Source: Tetradesmus obliquus
Lineage: Eukaryota; Chlorophyta; Chlorophyceae; Sphaeropleales; Scenedesmaceae
DNA: 64,000 nucleotides
NCBI GenBank assembly: GCA_030272155.1
Contig: CP126198.1
Coordinates: forward strand, 5,084,001-5,148,000
Direction: 5' to 3'
The position numbers and the translations under genes are program-made. Shown piece by piece: positions 45,026 through 55,581 of the stretch; positions within the stretch are counted from its first letter, which is position 1; each line of letters begins with the position of its first letter. The notes beneath the pieces are model-generated. The model ran no database searches. It saw nothing but the letters and a program-made list of their open reading frames with translations, and had not been told where the DNA came from.

Positions 45026-48000
45026 CTGGGCCTGCACAGCAGCATCACCTGCTGCTGCTGCTGCTGCTGCTGTTTCTTCAGGCCCTGCCGGCGCTGCTGC
45101 ACGTGCAGCAGCAGCAGCAGCTGCGGTTTGGCCACTGGTGTCCAGAGCCTGCATGAGGCTAGTCAAACCAGCAGGCGAGCCGAGCCCAGCAGACTGCTGC
45201 TGCTGCTGCAGATCTTGCAGCGGCTGCAGCGTGCCTTGCTTGCCAGCAGTGGCAGCAGGCCGAGGTGCAGCAGCAGCAGCAGCAGCAGGGCTGCCAGTGC
45301 CTGAGCTGCTGCTGCTGCCGTTTGCTGCATACTGCTGGCCCATCACAGCAGCAGCAGCAGATGCAGGAACAGGCACATCATCCAGTTCCATAACCTCAGC
45401 AGCAGCAGCAGCAGCGCCTGCTTGCTGCATGCGCTGCATACCGTTGCTGCTAGCAGCAGCAGCAACAGGCAATCCCTGATCCTGCTGCTGTCTTGCATCT
45501 GTCTGCCTGGCAGCTGCCACATCGCTCTCATACAACTGCTGCTGCTGCTGCTGCCGCTGGCCGTTTGCTGCTGCGGCAGCTGCACCAATGTGAGCAAGCT
45601 GAGCATCCCTCAGCTTGGGGTTGAGGTGGCCTGCTAAGCCCTGCTGATGCACGCCCACTATACCCTGCTGCTGAACCGCAGCTGTGCCTGATGGCCGGCT
45701 CAGTCTGCTAAGCCTGCTGGGGGCACCGCCAGCAGCAGTAGCAAGCATTGGCATCCCCGCTGCTGCCATAGCAGCAGCCTTACCGGCTGCGGGCCTTGGT
45801 CCATAGCCATACCCTGCTGCTGCTGCTGCCACGCCGCCGGCAGCATCATCACTGCTGCCCCTGAACCCGAAGCCCTGAGGTCCCTCCGGCCCAACCGAAG
45901 CAGCAAAACCGCCAGCAGGCAATCCCTCAAAACCCTGCATCGCTGGCATGCCATTGCCGGCTGAACCGCCAAACCCGGCATGCTCTGTACCGCCTATACC
46001 TGCGGATCCTCCAAACCCTGACAGGCTGCTTAAACCGCTGCCGCCGGCACCGTTAAACCCCAGCCCCTCGACGCCGCCGCCGCCACCCACAAGACTCAGC
46101 GCCCTGTATGTGCTGGAGGTCCCACCGCCAGCAGCAACAGCAGGCGCGCCGCCGCCGCTGCCTCCACCCCATCCTTGCTGCTGCTGCTGCTGCTGCTGCT
46201 GTGCGGCATGCATTAGAGCAGTGAAGATCGGGGACTGTGACCCTGCCGGCTGTGCTGCTGCTGCATCGCTGGCTGCGGGCAGTTCGCCGCTGTTTTGCCG
46301 TCCAGATCGTGTGCCGTTGCTGCCGTTGCCTGATATTGCTGGCTGCTGCACGGTGGTTAGCAGGAAGCCCTTCATGACTGGCACAAACACCTGACAGCAG
46401 CAGCAGCGGCAGCAGCAGCATGACATAGCACATGATGAGATGGCACATCAGGAAATCGCACATGATGAGATGGCGCATGATCAGATGGCACATTTAAGAT
46501 GACACAGAGGACGATGACATAAGATGAGATGGCACATCATGGTGCTGCCGCATAAGTCAGCGCTTGCTCACTGATATTAAACCAATACCACCAATGCCCC
46601 CTCCATAAAAGCATGAGATGGAGGTGAGATGCACACAAAGAGCACAGCGCTGCTCACCGCGTTGTAGAAGGCGATGATGTCGCCCGTGGCCTGTGTGACC
46701 AGGCCCGGGTCGGTGCGCTGCAGCGCCACGCTGCGGAACGCCTCCTGGCGCGCGTGCGCCTGGCGCTTGTAGTGGCTGATGATCTCGCGGAACGTTATCT
46801 GCGGGCGTTACATAACAATGTGATAACATTGTCAGACCCAGAACCTGTCGCTGGTGATCAGATGTGCGGCAGATGCCATGATTGACAAGATGGCAATACG
46901 AAGCCATAGATCAGACCAGCAACACACCAGGTATTTCAGAGCCTTCAGCACACATCCCTAAAACCGCACCTGGTGCAGCCAGTTGACCTTGCAGTAGCCG
47001 TACAGGCTGGCCAGCAGCAGCGTGTCAAAACTGCATTTGCACTGTAAACCACAACCCCCAGAACCCCAAACACCCAGCCTAAACCGCACCTGGTGCAGCC
47101 GGTTGACCTTGCAGTAGCCGTACAGGCTGGCCAGCAGCAGCGTGTCCAGGTGGCGGCCGTAGAAGAGGTGCGTGTGGCAGTACAGCGCGTGGCCCAACAC
47201 CTCGTGCACTGCTGCCAGCACCTCCTCTCCCTCCATAGGCGTAAAGTCCAGCCCGTGGCTGCAGATACACAACAGAAACAACAACAGCAGCAGGTCAGAT
47301 GGGCTTTGTGTTGTTATGATGTGGTTTGGTGTGCGGCAGCAGGTGTGGCCCAGCACCTCGTGTACTGCTGCCAGCACCTCTTCACCCTCCATTGGGGAGA
47401 AGTGCAGCCCATGGTTGCAGGTAAAACACAAGATACACAACAGAATCAACGACAGCAGCAGGTCAGATGGGTTTCGTGTTGTTATGATGTGGTTTGGGGT
47501 GCGGCAGCAGGTGTCCCAGCACCTCATGTACTGCTGCCAGCACTTCTTCTCCTTCCATGGGTGAGAAGTCAAGGCCGTGGCTGCAAGTGGGGAGCGAATT
47601 AAACAAGGGCAGAAATGGGCGTGAAACAGACAGACAGGGTGCACGCAGTGGCGGCGCAGGCAGAAAAACACAGCAGAAGTCAGATGGGTGCTTGTTTTCC
47701 TTCAAGGTGTTTGTGGCCCAGCACCTCATGTACTGCTGCCAGCACCTCCTCACCCTCCATTGGGGAAAAGTCAAGCCCGTGGCTGAAAAATCAGCACAAG
47801 ATACAAGACACAAACGACAGAAGCAGCAGGTCAGATGGGTTTCGTGTTGTTTTTGGTGTGTTGTGGTGCGTGACGGCTTATCCCAGCACCTCCTGCACTG
47901 CTGCCAGCACCAGGGTGCTCACCCTCCCAGCTGAGAGTCCAGACCGCGGCTGCAAAACAATGCACAAACAGAATGCAAGGGGCAGAGCTTACAGCACATG

Positions 48001-49230
48001 AGACAACTGTCCTCACCTGACAGCCACCAGCCTGAACGCCGCCAGCTTCAGCAGCTTGCGGCAGTGGTCGTGCAGCACCGCACTGGCTGCACAAACATAT
48101 TCCACACTGTAATAAACACTGTCAAAACACTCACCTGACAGCCACCAGCCTGAACGCAGCCAGCTTGAGCAGCTTGCGGCAGTGGTCATGCAGCACCGCA
48201 CTGGCTGCACAAACATATTCCACACTGTAATAAACACTGTTAAAACACTCACCTCACAGCCACCAGCCTGAACGCCGCCAGCTTGAGCAGCTTGCGGCAG
48301 TGGTCGTGCAGCACCGCACTGGCTGCTCATACAACTTCTACACTGTTACAAACACTGTTATAACACTCACCTGACAGCCACCAGCCGGAACGCAGCCAGC
48401 TTCAGCAGCTTGCGGCAGTGGTCATGCAGCACTGCACGAGCCGATGCATCACCGCCAGGCGGCAGCGGCGAGCCAGGAGCACCGATCGCCCTCGGCAGAG
48501 GATGCTCGGGTTCAGCTGGAGCAAAGGCCTCTGCAGCATGCGGGTGTGACGCCACACCACCGTCTGCTGCTCGCTGCCGCTTGGGCACTAGGTCAATGTT
48601 TGTGGCGTCTGCTGCTGCTGCTGCTGAGGAGTCTTGCTCCATGGGTGCCGGTGAGCCACGAGAATCGGCAGCAGCAGCAGCAGCAGCCTCGCTGCCAGGT
48701 GTAGCACGCTTGCGCGAGCCTGCTGCTTGCTGCTGCTGCTTCTCATCCGTATCTTCTGCCTGCTGCTTGTCAGCAGCTGCCGCGGGTGCAGCTCCCTCTG
48801 CCATGTTTGCATCCTGCTGCTCGGCAGAGGCAGCGGCATCACCTCCTGCAGACCCGCCAGATGCTGCCGGCTCGGCCGCGCCCTGCTGCTGCTGCTGGCC
48901 TGCTGCTGCTCGTGCCAGCCTGTAGAAGCTGCTTCCAGGGGCCCAGCCCAGGCTCTCCAAGATCTTCTCCTCAACAGTGAACATGTGGCGCTTCAGCTCC
49001 CTGCAACAAACCGCAAGGAAACATCATAATTCACTATGTTTCATTCTCTGAAACGTCAGGCTCTCCAGGATCCTCTCCTCCACGTAAAGCATGTGGCGCT
49101 TGAGCTCCCTGCAGTAGACAAACATCAACAAGTTCCCGATCAGCAACAACACTTTACTTGAGGAGAACAGGCCAGGCTCTGCAGGATCTTCTCTTCCACG
49201 GTAAACATGTGGCACTTGAGCTTCCTGTTT

Positions 49231-49275
<45 letters not shown>

Positions 49276-52200
49276 AATGTCCAATGACAAAAGGCCCAAT
49301 GAATTGCTCAGGTCAGCGCCCAACTCAGACCATAGCTAATCAACTCAACCACAACCCTGCTCGACTCACCTGGGCAGGCTCGGCACCGCCTTCACAAACG
49401 GCCCGATCATCTTGCTCAGGTCAAACGGCTCAACCCCAACCATACTTGATTCAACTCAGCACAACTTTGCAACCTACTCAACTCACCTTGGCAGGCTGGG
49501 CACCGCCTTGACAAACGGTCCGATCATCTTGCTCAGGTCAAAGGGCTTCAGGCCCAGCTTTCCGGGAATAGCAGGGAAGGACAGCAGGCCCACGCGGTAG
49601 GCAGCCGCCACCAGCTCGAAGCAGCTGTAATAACAATGGCCCGATCACTTGCACAACTCAGCACAGCCTATTCAACTCTAAGCAAACCCCGCTCAACTCA
49701 AACCCTCACCTGGGCAGGCTCGGCACTGCTTTCACAAACGGCCCGATCATCTTGCTCAGGTCAAAGGGCTTCAGCCCCAGCTTGCCAGGAATGGCAGGGA
49801 AGGACAGCAGCCCCATGCGGTAGGCAGCCGCCACCAGCTCGAAGCAGCAGGCCAGCAGGCACTGGTGGAAGGGCCAGCGCGTGAGCAGCGAGCAGGCTGC
49901 GGGCAGGCCTGCACGAGCCTCCTCGGCGCGTAGCATGGTGTCCAGCACATGCCAGTAGATCTTGATGCCCTGCATATGGGTGTGTTGAGTGTGTGTGCAG
50001 AGAGAGATGGCGGGGATGTGAGGGCAAGCAATGACAGGAGGGTTGTGATACAGGGGCCAGATGGTATGCAGTGCGCTGCGTTACCTTCAGCAGTGAAACA
50101 GCACGTACCGCACACAATATGCATGCAACACACTGCACTCCCTGCAACAAACAGACAAGTAGCAGCAGCAGCAGCGCACCTCGTCCCGCCGCTCCTGCGC
50201 CACTCCCTGCTGCAGCTCAGGGAAGCCCAGCCGGCTCCCCGCGCCCGCAGCAGCGCCGACACCACCACCCAGAAACACCGCCGCAGCAGCCGCCGCCACC
50301 CTCTCGGACAAGATGCGGCCGGCATCTGCCCCTGCAGCATCCATGATGCGCTGCACTGTGCCAGGAGGCTGCAGGGCGAGCTCCTTCACTGTGTTTTTGA
50401 GCCAGGCCACTGACCCCATGGCTTGGCTGATAGGTGTGGCTGGCCCCGGATGGCCGAGTTGCATCAGCGGCAGCGGCGACTGCAGCCCAATCGACAGCGG
50501 CCGCCGCGCGGCAGCAGCAGCAGCAGCATTTGCGGCAGCAGGCGGCGCCAGCGGCGGCTTCGCAGGGTGCTGCTGCTGAGCGGGATGTGAATGTGAGGCG
50601 CTGCTGCTGCCAGCGCCTGCTGCTGCTGCTGCTGCGGCATGTGTGGCGGCTTGCGCGAGGCTGCTGAGGGTGCCGGGCCCACCGGCAGCAGCAGCAGCAG
50701 CAGCAGCAGCTTGGTGTGGCAGTGCTGCTGCTGCTGCATTGTCTGCGCCTGGCAGTGTGCGGGGGCTTGCGAGGCCTCCAAAGTCGTGCAGCAGGAAGTC
50801 TCGCTCGTCAATCTCGCCCTGGGTTGCAAGGAATTTGGAGTAGGCCTCATCCAGGCTCAGCACCAGCTCCGACAGCTGCTGCGGCTTGCTGGTCAGGCCC
50901 TCCACGTACAGCCTGCAGCAGCAGCGGCAGCAGCAGCAGCAGCGCAATGCAGTTGAGCAGGGCAACCATACAGCAAGCCGAGCAGACAGACCAATGCGGC
51001 TTGCTGGTCAGGCCCTCCACGTACAGCCTGCAGCAGCAGCGGCAGCAGCAGCAGCAGCAGCAGCGCAATGCAGTGAACTAGGGCAACCAAACAGCAAGCC
51101 GAGCAGACAGACCAATGTGGCTTGTAGGTCAGGCCCTCCAGGTACAGCATGCAGCAGCAGCAGATGAACATACCTCAAGCAGAGCTGACAGTGCAGTGCG
51201 GATTGTCATATCACAACAACAAGGCGCATGTTTGCATGTACACGTGAGTGCAAGCACACAAATCCTCTCGGCATTATAGCACAGCACGACACATGAATCA
51301 CAATGGAAGCACCGTGATTCGCACTCAGCCGCACTCCCACCTGCAGCAGGTCTCCAGCTTGTCGGCCTGTGGGTGTGGCCGCCTCATACATTTTTTCTCA
51401 ACCAGCAGAAACAACAGCTATCAACATCTAATGACCGCCCGCTCACCTGCAGCAGGTCTCCAGCTTGTCGGCCTGTGGGTGTGGCAGCGTTGCGGGCAGC
51501 GGCTGCGGCAGCCATCCCAGCTGCGCCTGGCCCAGGCTGCCCCAGAAGGCGTCCTCTATCTGCGGCATCAGCGCCTGCACACAACAGACAACAGAAGGCG
51601 GGGCAGCAGCAGCAACAGCAGCAGCAGCCAAGGTGAGGCAACAGCAGGGCAGGCAGCAGCCAGGCTGCCCCAGAAGCGTCCTCTATCTGCGGCATCAGCG
51701 CCTGCAGGGCAGCAGCAGCAGCAGCTGAGGCAGCAGGCGCAGCAGCAGCAGCAGCAGCAGCAGATGAGGCAGCCGCAGCAGGTGGCAGCAGGGTAGGTAA
51801 AAGCAACCGTAGCAGGTGACATGGCCGCTGGCCTCAACGCCGCTGTCAGCCGCATATCACAACAGAAATAACACGATTCGCTGCCACAATTATGGAAGAA
51901 GTTTGAATTACTTGGAATATGAATTCAAATTCAAACTCTGAAATGACAATCGCACCTATTTCTTGCCGTAGTCCACGCGTGCCTGAATGCACAGCGCCTT
52001 CAGCAGGCTGAACCTGCACTGGCCCTCTACATTTGTTACAAACCCCAAAATAACATAAAAACGACACCGCGTTTCAAATTCAGGCTTCAAAATGACAGCC
52101 GCACCTTTGCCTTGCCGTAGTCCACGCGCGCCTCAATGACAGCGCCTTTGAGCAGGCTGAAGCGCCCGCTCGCCCTGAACAATCGCCACAAACCCCACAA

Positions 52201-55140
52201 TAACAGAAGTAACAATGCATACAGTCATTCAAACTTCAAAATGACAGCCGCACCTTTGCCTTGCCGTAGTCAACGCGCGCCTCAATGCACAGCGCCTTGA
52301 GCAGGCTGAACCTGCCGCTGGCCTCGATGGCAGTGGGTGAGCCAGACTGCAGGGCAGCCAGCTGCTGCTTGCAGGCTGAAGCGCTCACTGGATGCAACAT
52401 GTGTCACAAAACCCCAAATCAACACAATCAAACCTGGTCTTTTCTATGTTCTAAATACCACTCATCACATATTCAATGTCGCACCTTGTCTTTGCTGTGG
52501 TCCAAGCGCGCCTCAATGCACAGCGCCTTGCGCAGGCTAAACCTGCTGCTGGCCCTCTACATTTGTTACAACCCCAAAGTAACAAAAAGTGACACTGCTT
52601 ACAAAATCAAATCCAAAATGACAGCCGCACCTTTGCCTTGCCGTAGTCAACGCGCGCCTCAATGCACAGCGCCTTGAGCAGGCTGAACCTGCCACTGGCC
52701 TCAATGGCAGTGGGTGAGCCAGACTGCAGGGCAGCCAGCTGCTGCTCGCTGTAATTGGTGCTGGCCAGCAGCAGCGCCAGCACACACACCAGCAGCTCCA
52801 GGCAGCTGCGGCACGGCAACGCAGAAGCAACACCAAACAGCAAGCAGGCAGCAAGGTGCAGCACGGTCAGAGGTCCGCTGTGCTGGGTTTGGAGGTGGGT
52901 GCTGGCCAGCAGCAGCGCCAGCACACACACCAGCAGCTCCAGGCAGCTGCGGCACGGCAACGCAGAAGCAACACCAAACAGCAAGCAGGCAGCAAGGTGC
53001 AGCATGGTCAGAGGTCAGCTGTGCTGGGTTTGGAGGTAGGTGCTTGCCAGCACACACACCAGCAGCTCCAGGCAGCTGCAGCACGGAAGCAAGTGGGACA
53101 GAGGCAGTGTTCAGAAAGTGATACTGGTAGTAAGGAGGCAGCAAGGGCGAGCATCGTGCTGGGTTTAGCTGTGCTGGGGTGTGAGCGCGTGTGTTTGGCT
53201 GTGGCGGTGGCGTTTGCTTGCACTGCAACTGCACGTGATCAGCCGTCAATGTTTGAAAGCTGCTGCAAGGTACCCAAAGCATTGCTGCAGCGAACGAGTG
53301 CATTGAGGCTGAAGCCGAAATCACTGCTGCGGCCTTGCCATTGCCGCGGCCTGACTCGCTGCCGCTGCTGCGGCTGCATGTTGTGTAGCCTGCACTGCAA
53401 CTGCATGCCCGCAACTCCCTCCCTGTGGCTGCTGCTGCTGCTGCTGGCCCCTGCTTCTGCGCTTGCTGCAGACCGCTGCTCAACCAATGCTGCTGCTCCT
53501 CCTACCACAACCGTGCCATAGTGCGACTGCTGCTGCTGCTGCTTCAAATGCTGCTACTGCCTTAGTTGCTGCGCCCGCTGCCACCGCTGCTGCCACCGCT
53601 GCTGCTGCTCCTGCTGCTGTTGCCGCTGCTGCTGGCCGCACCTGACAAGGTCTGGGAAGCCTGGCAGCAGCTGCGCCTTCACCACCAGGAAAGCCAGCCA
53701 GCCTGCGCGCAGCAGCGGCTGCTGCGGCTGGCTGCTGCTGCAGCTGCGCTGCACGTGCCAAAACAAGTCCTGCAAGCAATGCAAGCAGCACAGACACAAT
53801 ATCAGATGATCAGCCGCAGCAAGGACTCAAGTCAACCCACAAGTCAACCTATAGTTATGCATATGATGACGCATGAGATAGGGTGGGTCATATAGGGGCT
53901 GCGGTTTGGTGTCACGAGAGGATCAGGTGACAGGTGGTTGGCGTGGTTGGTGATATGATAGACAGTGCTGATCTGCGCAATGCCTCTGCTGCTGGTGCTG
54001 AAGGAGCTGCTACGCTGCTGCTGCTGCTGCCTCTACCGCACTGATCTGATATGCTGTCTCCTGTGCGTTGAGCCATTTGCTGCAGTGCTGGTTAGCTTTG
54101 AGCAGTGCTGATCCTGTTGCACGCTGTGCTGCTGGTGCTATACATAAGGTTGCATTGTTGCTGCTGCTGCACTGCCATGATGATGCAATTATCCTTTGGC
54201 ATCAAGCAACCCGTTGCAGTGCTGCCTGTAGCTTCACCCATCACGTCAGGTGTCGATTGATCGAAGGATTCAATACAGCGCATGTGCGATTATGTGCTAC
54301 TGCGGCTCGCGGGTCACCATACTTTACCCCCAATTACCACTGCTGCTGCATGCCACTGCTGCGTGCCCCTGCTGCAAGGCACGCACCTTGTACTTGTTGC
54401 TGATGTGCTGCAGCGAGACCAGCGTCTCCTGCCACTCCCGCAGCCGCAGCTGCTGCTCAATGTTGTCAGCTGCGCTGCCTGCTTGCTCCAGCAGCGTGGG
54501 CTTCAACTTGTTCAGCACCACAGGCAGTTCTTTGAAGAACGAAACCAGGCTGCAGACGGACAAACGGAAGCATTTGAAGAAAGTAACGTGATTGGCCAGG
54601 CGGACGGAGGGAATATGCAGGCATTTGCCGGGAACAGTCCACCGCTGGTGCTTTGCTGCTGCTGCAAATACATTTGCTGAGCTGCCGCTGGCCGGCTGGC
54701 TGCAGCATGTTCGAGGGCTTGAGATTCCGCTTGGCTCAACGCACTTGGTGTGGGATGTGCTGAGCAGCTCGCTCAGCGGCAGGCCTGCAGCAGGTGGCTC
54801 CCCCGCCCTGGCGCCATCAGCAGGCTGCTGCTCCGGCTCGCCCAGCAGGCCTGGAATGCTCTTAATCAGCCAGACAATGCATGGGCGCCAAACATCCTCG
54901 CCAGACTCCTGCGATCAGAGCCACAACGTTTGGCAGAGAGCGCGGGATGTGCTCGCACTAGTGCCACCGGCCAGCTCGCCGGCTGCTTACCACTGAAAGC
55001 GATGCCGAAGATGGTGACTCAGACTCCAGAACGCGACAGCAGGCTTCATACACCGCTGTGGCGCGAGCTGCCTGGCCATCTCCCCCTCTTAGGCGGTCTT
55101 TTAGCAGCGACAGCATATCAATCTGCTGCTGTGCAGCCAT
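44936..55140 (-). CDS. RBR: Retinoblastoma-related protein (RBR, MAT3-type)
   Basis: RBR proteins repress E2F/DP-driven genes and couple cell size to division in green algae. Twelve exons encode 1431 residues: 54991-55140, 54745-54908, 54387-54549, 53642-53769, 52631-52805, 51447-51574, 50180-50912, 49710-49969, 48371-49000, 47090-47258, 46658-46798 and 44936-46390. The N-terminal domain shows SFFKELPVVLNKLKP and GWLAFLVVKAQLLPG. Pocket A (about 460-670) includes TPISQAMGSVAWLKN, FHQCLLACCFELV and SLPRELKRHM. A Gln/Ala/Ser spacer separates pocket B (about 815-965), which includes RHLDTLLLASLYGYCKVN and FREIISHYKRQ. The residues matching human Tyr709, Lys713, Tyr756 and Asn757 of the LxCxE cleft are kept (about Y890, K894, Y945, N946). 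The C-terminal 480 residues are Ala/Gln/Gly-rich, making it longer than Arabidopsis RBR1. Several introns hold exon echoes. Confidence 0.95.
46968..47035 (-). repeat. Echo of the 3' edge of RBR exon 10
   Basis: The end of exon 10 (LLLASLYGYCKVN-LHQ with GTGCGG donor; true edge 47090) is repeated at about 46972-47030, with Arg changed to Trp in KVNWLHQ. Confidence 0.88.
47335..47965 (-). repeat. Four echoes of the 5' edge of RBR exon 10
   Basis: The start of exon 10 (HGLDFTPMEGEEVLAAVHEV; true start 47258) recurs ending near 47418, 47581, 47783 and 47952. The first three encode HGL-FSPMEGEEVLAAVHEV with almost only synonymous differences and a shared Thr to Ser change. The fourth is frameshifted. 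A single frame stays open from exon 10 back through the first two copies. Confidence 0.9.
48017..48318 (-). repeat. Three 66-nt cassette copies of the RBR exon 9 end
   Basis: Copies at 48253-48318, 48135-48200 and 48017-48082 encode AVLHDHCRKLLKLAAFRLVA, the first helix of pocket B, as does the end of exon 9 at 48371. Each is preceded by GCAGCCAG and followed by GTGAGT or GTGAGG. Each is phase 2 at both ends, so inclusion keeps the frame. All differences from exon 9 in the shared coding stretch are synonymous. Confidence 0.9.
49047..49228 (-). repeat. Two echoes of the 5' edge of RBR exon 9
   Basis: The start of exon 9 (ELKRHMFTVEEKILESL; true start 49000) recurs near 49050-49108 and 49168-49226. 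The coding content is little changed (ELKRHMLYVEERILESL; LKCHMFTVEEKILQSL). Confidence 0.87.
49231..49273. repeat. (GCA)14 microsatellite in RBR intron 8
   Basis: Fourteen GCA units lie immediately next to the farther exon 9 echo. On the coding strand they read TGC and would form a CTG-type acceptor tract. Confidence 0.95.
49363..49426 (-). repeat. Short echo of the 3' edge of RBR exon 8
   Basis: This copy covers FDLSKMIGPFVKAVPSLP with only synonymous differences and a GTGAGT donor. There is no good matching acceptor, so it looks like a partial copy. Confidence 0.85.
49487..49624 (-). CDS. Candidate alternative RBR exon (8b)
   Basis: This 138-nt segment copies the 3' half of exon 8, from CFELVAAAYRVGLLSF to AVPSLPR. 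It has its own acceptor (TTATTACAG) and donor (GTGAGT), both in phase 2 like exon 8, so it could be included or swapped without frameshift. Compared with exon 8 it has 12 substitutions; 11 are synonymous and one is Met to Val. That pattern implies protein-level constraint on this pocket A segment. Whether it is spliced into mRNA cannot be seen from DNA. Confidence 0.6.
50990..51168 (-). repeat. Two echoes of the 5' edge of RBR exon 7
   Basis: The start of exon 7 (LYVEGLTSKP; true start 50912) and its CTG-tract acceptor recur at about 50997-51065 and 51117-51165. The second copy encodes LYLEGLTYKP. Confidence 0.87.
51330..51385 (-). repeat. Echo of the 3' edge of RBR exon 6
   Basis: The end of exon 6 (PTGRQAGDLLQ-type reverse frame; coding HPQADKLETCC, true end 51447) is repeated at about 51337-51383 with a GTGGGA donor. 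Confidence 0.83.
51655..51710 (-). repeat. Echo of the 5' edge of RBR exon 6
   Basis: The start of exon 6 (ALMPQIEDA; true start 51574) is repeated at about 51658-51704, with a one-base deletion soon after the acceptor. Confidence 0.83.
51945..52560 (-). repeat. Four echoes of the 3' edge of RBR exon 5
   Basis: The end of exon 5 (FSLLKALCIEARVDYGKAK; true end 52631) recurs ending near 52487, 52254, 52106 and 51957. The copy 52254-52364 is 111 nt, has a CAAGCAG acceptor and GTGCGG donor, is phase 0 at both ends, and differs from exon 5 at two synonymous sites. The copy near 52106 has a compensating one-base insertion and deletion. The other two are degraded, one with a stop codon. Confidence 0.88.
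52890..53085 (-). repeat. Two echoes of the 5' edge of RBR exon 5
   Basis: The start of exon 5 (CLELLVCVLALLLAST; true start 52805) and about 60 bases of upstream intron recur at about 52898-53010. A shorter piece lies at 53040-53080. Confidence 0.87.
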
Positions 55141-55544
55141 ATTGAAAGAAATGTGTCTAGGCACACAGATCAGCCAACATGGCAGGTGTACAATGAGCAC
55201 CTCTGAGTACTTGACAAGAGAGGGGCAAATAAACAAGCAAGAGAAAGCGCAAATGCTTGATCATGAAAGCGCATATTTTGACAGGGATATTGCAAGCCGG
55301 ATCCTTGAACTTGAACTTTTTTTGCCAAGCGGGCTTTTGTCACTCCAGGTCATGAGGGCCTCGGCTGTCGTATTTGACGCCTGGAAACTAATTCTACATG
55401 TCAAACGTAACTGCATTTTGTTTATCGCCGAGTCTGTCAGCCGTCACGAAACGAAACACGTTCGGCACAAAGGCACCAGAAGGGGACAAACATGCAAACA
55501 CAGCTGTCGATGCTTAGTGGGAGCTATAAACCTTCATTACACTG

Positions 55545-55581
<37 letters not shown>

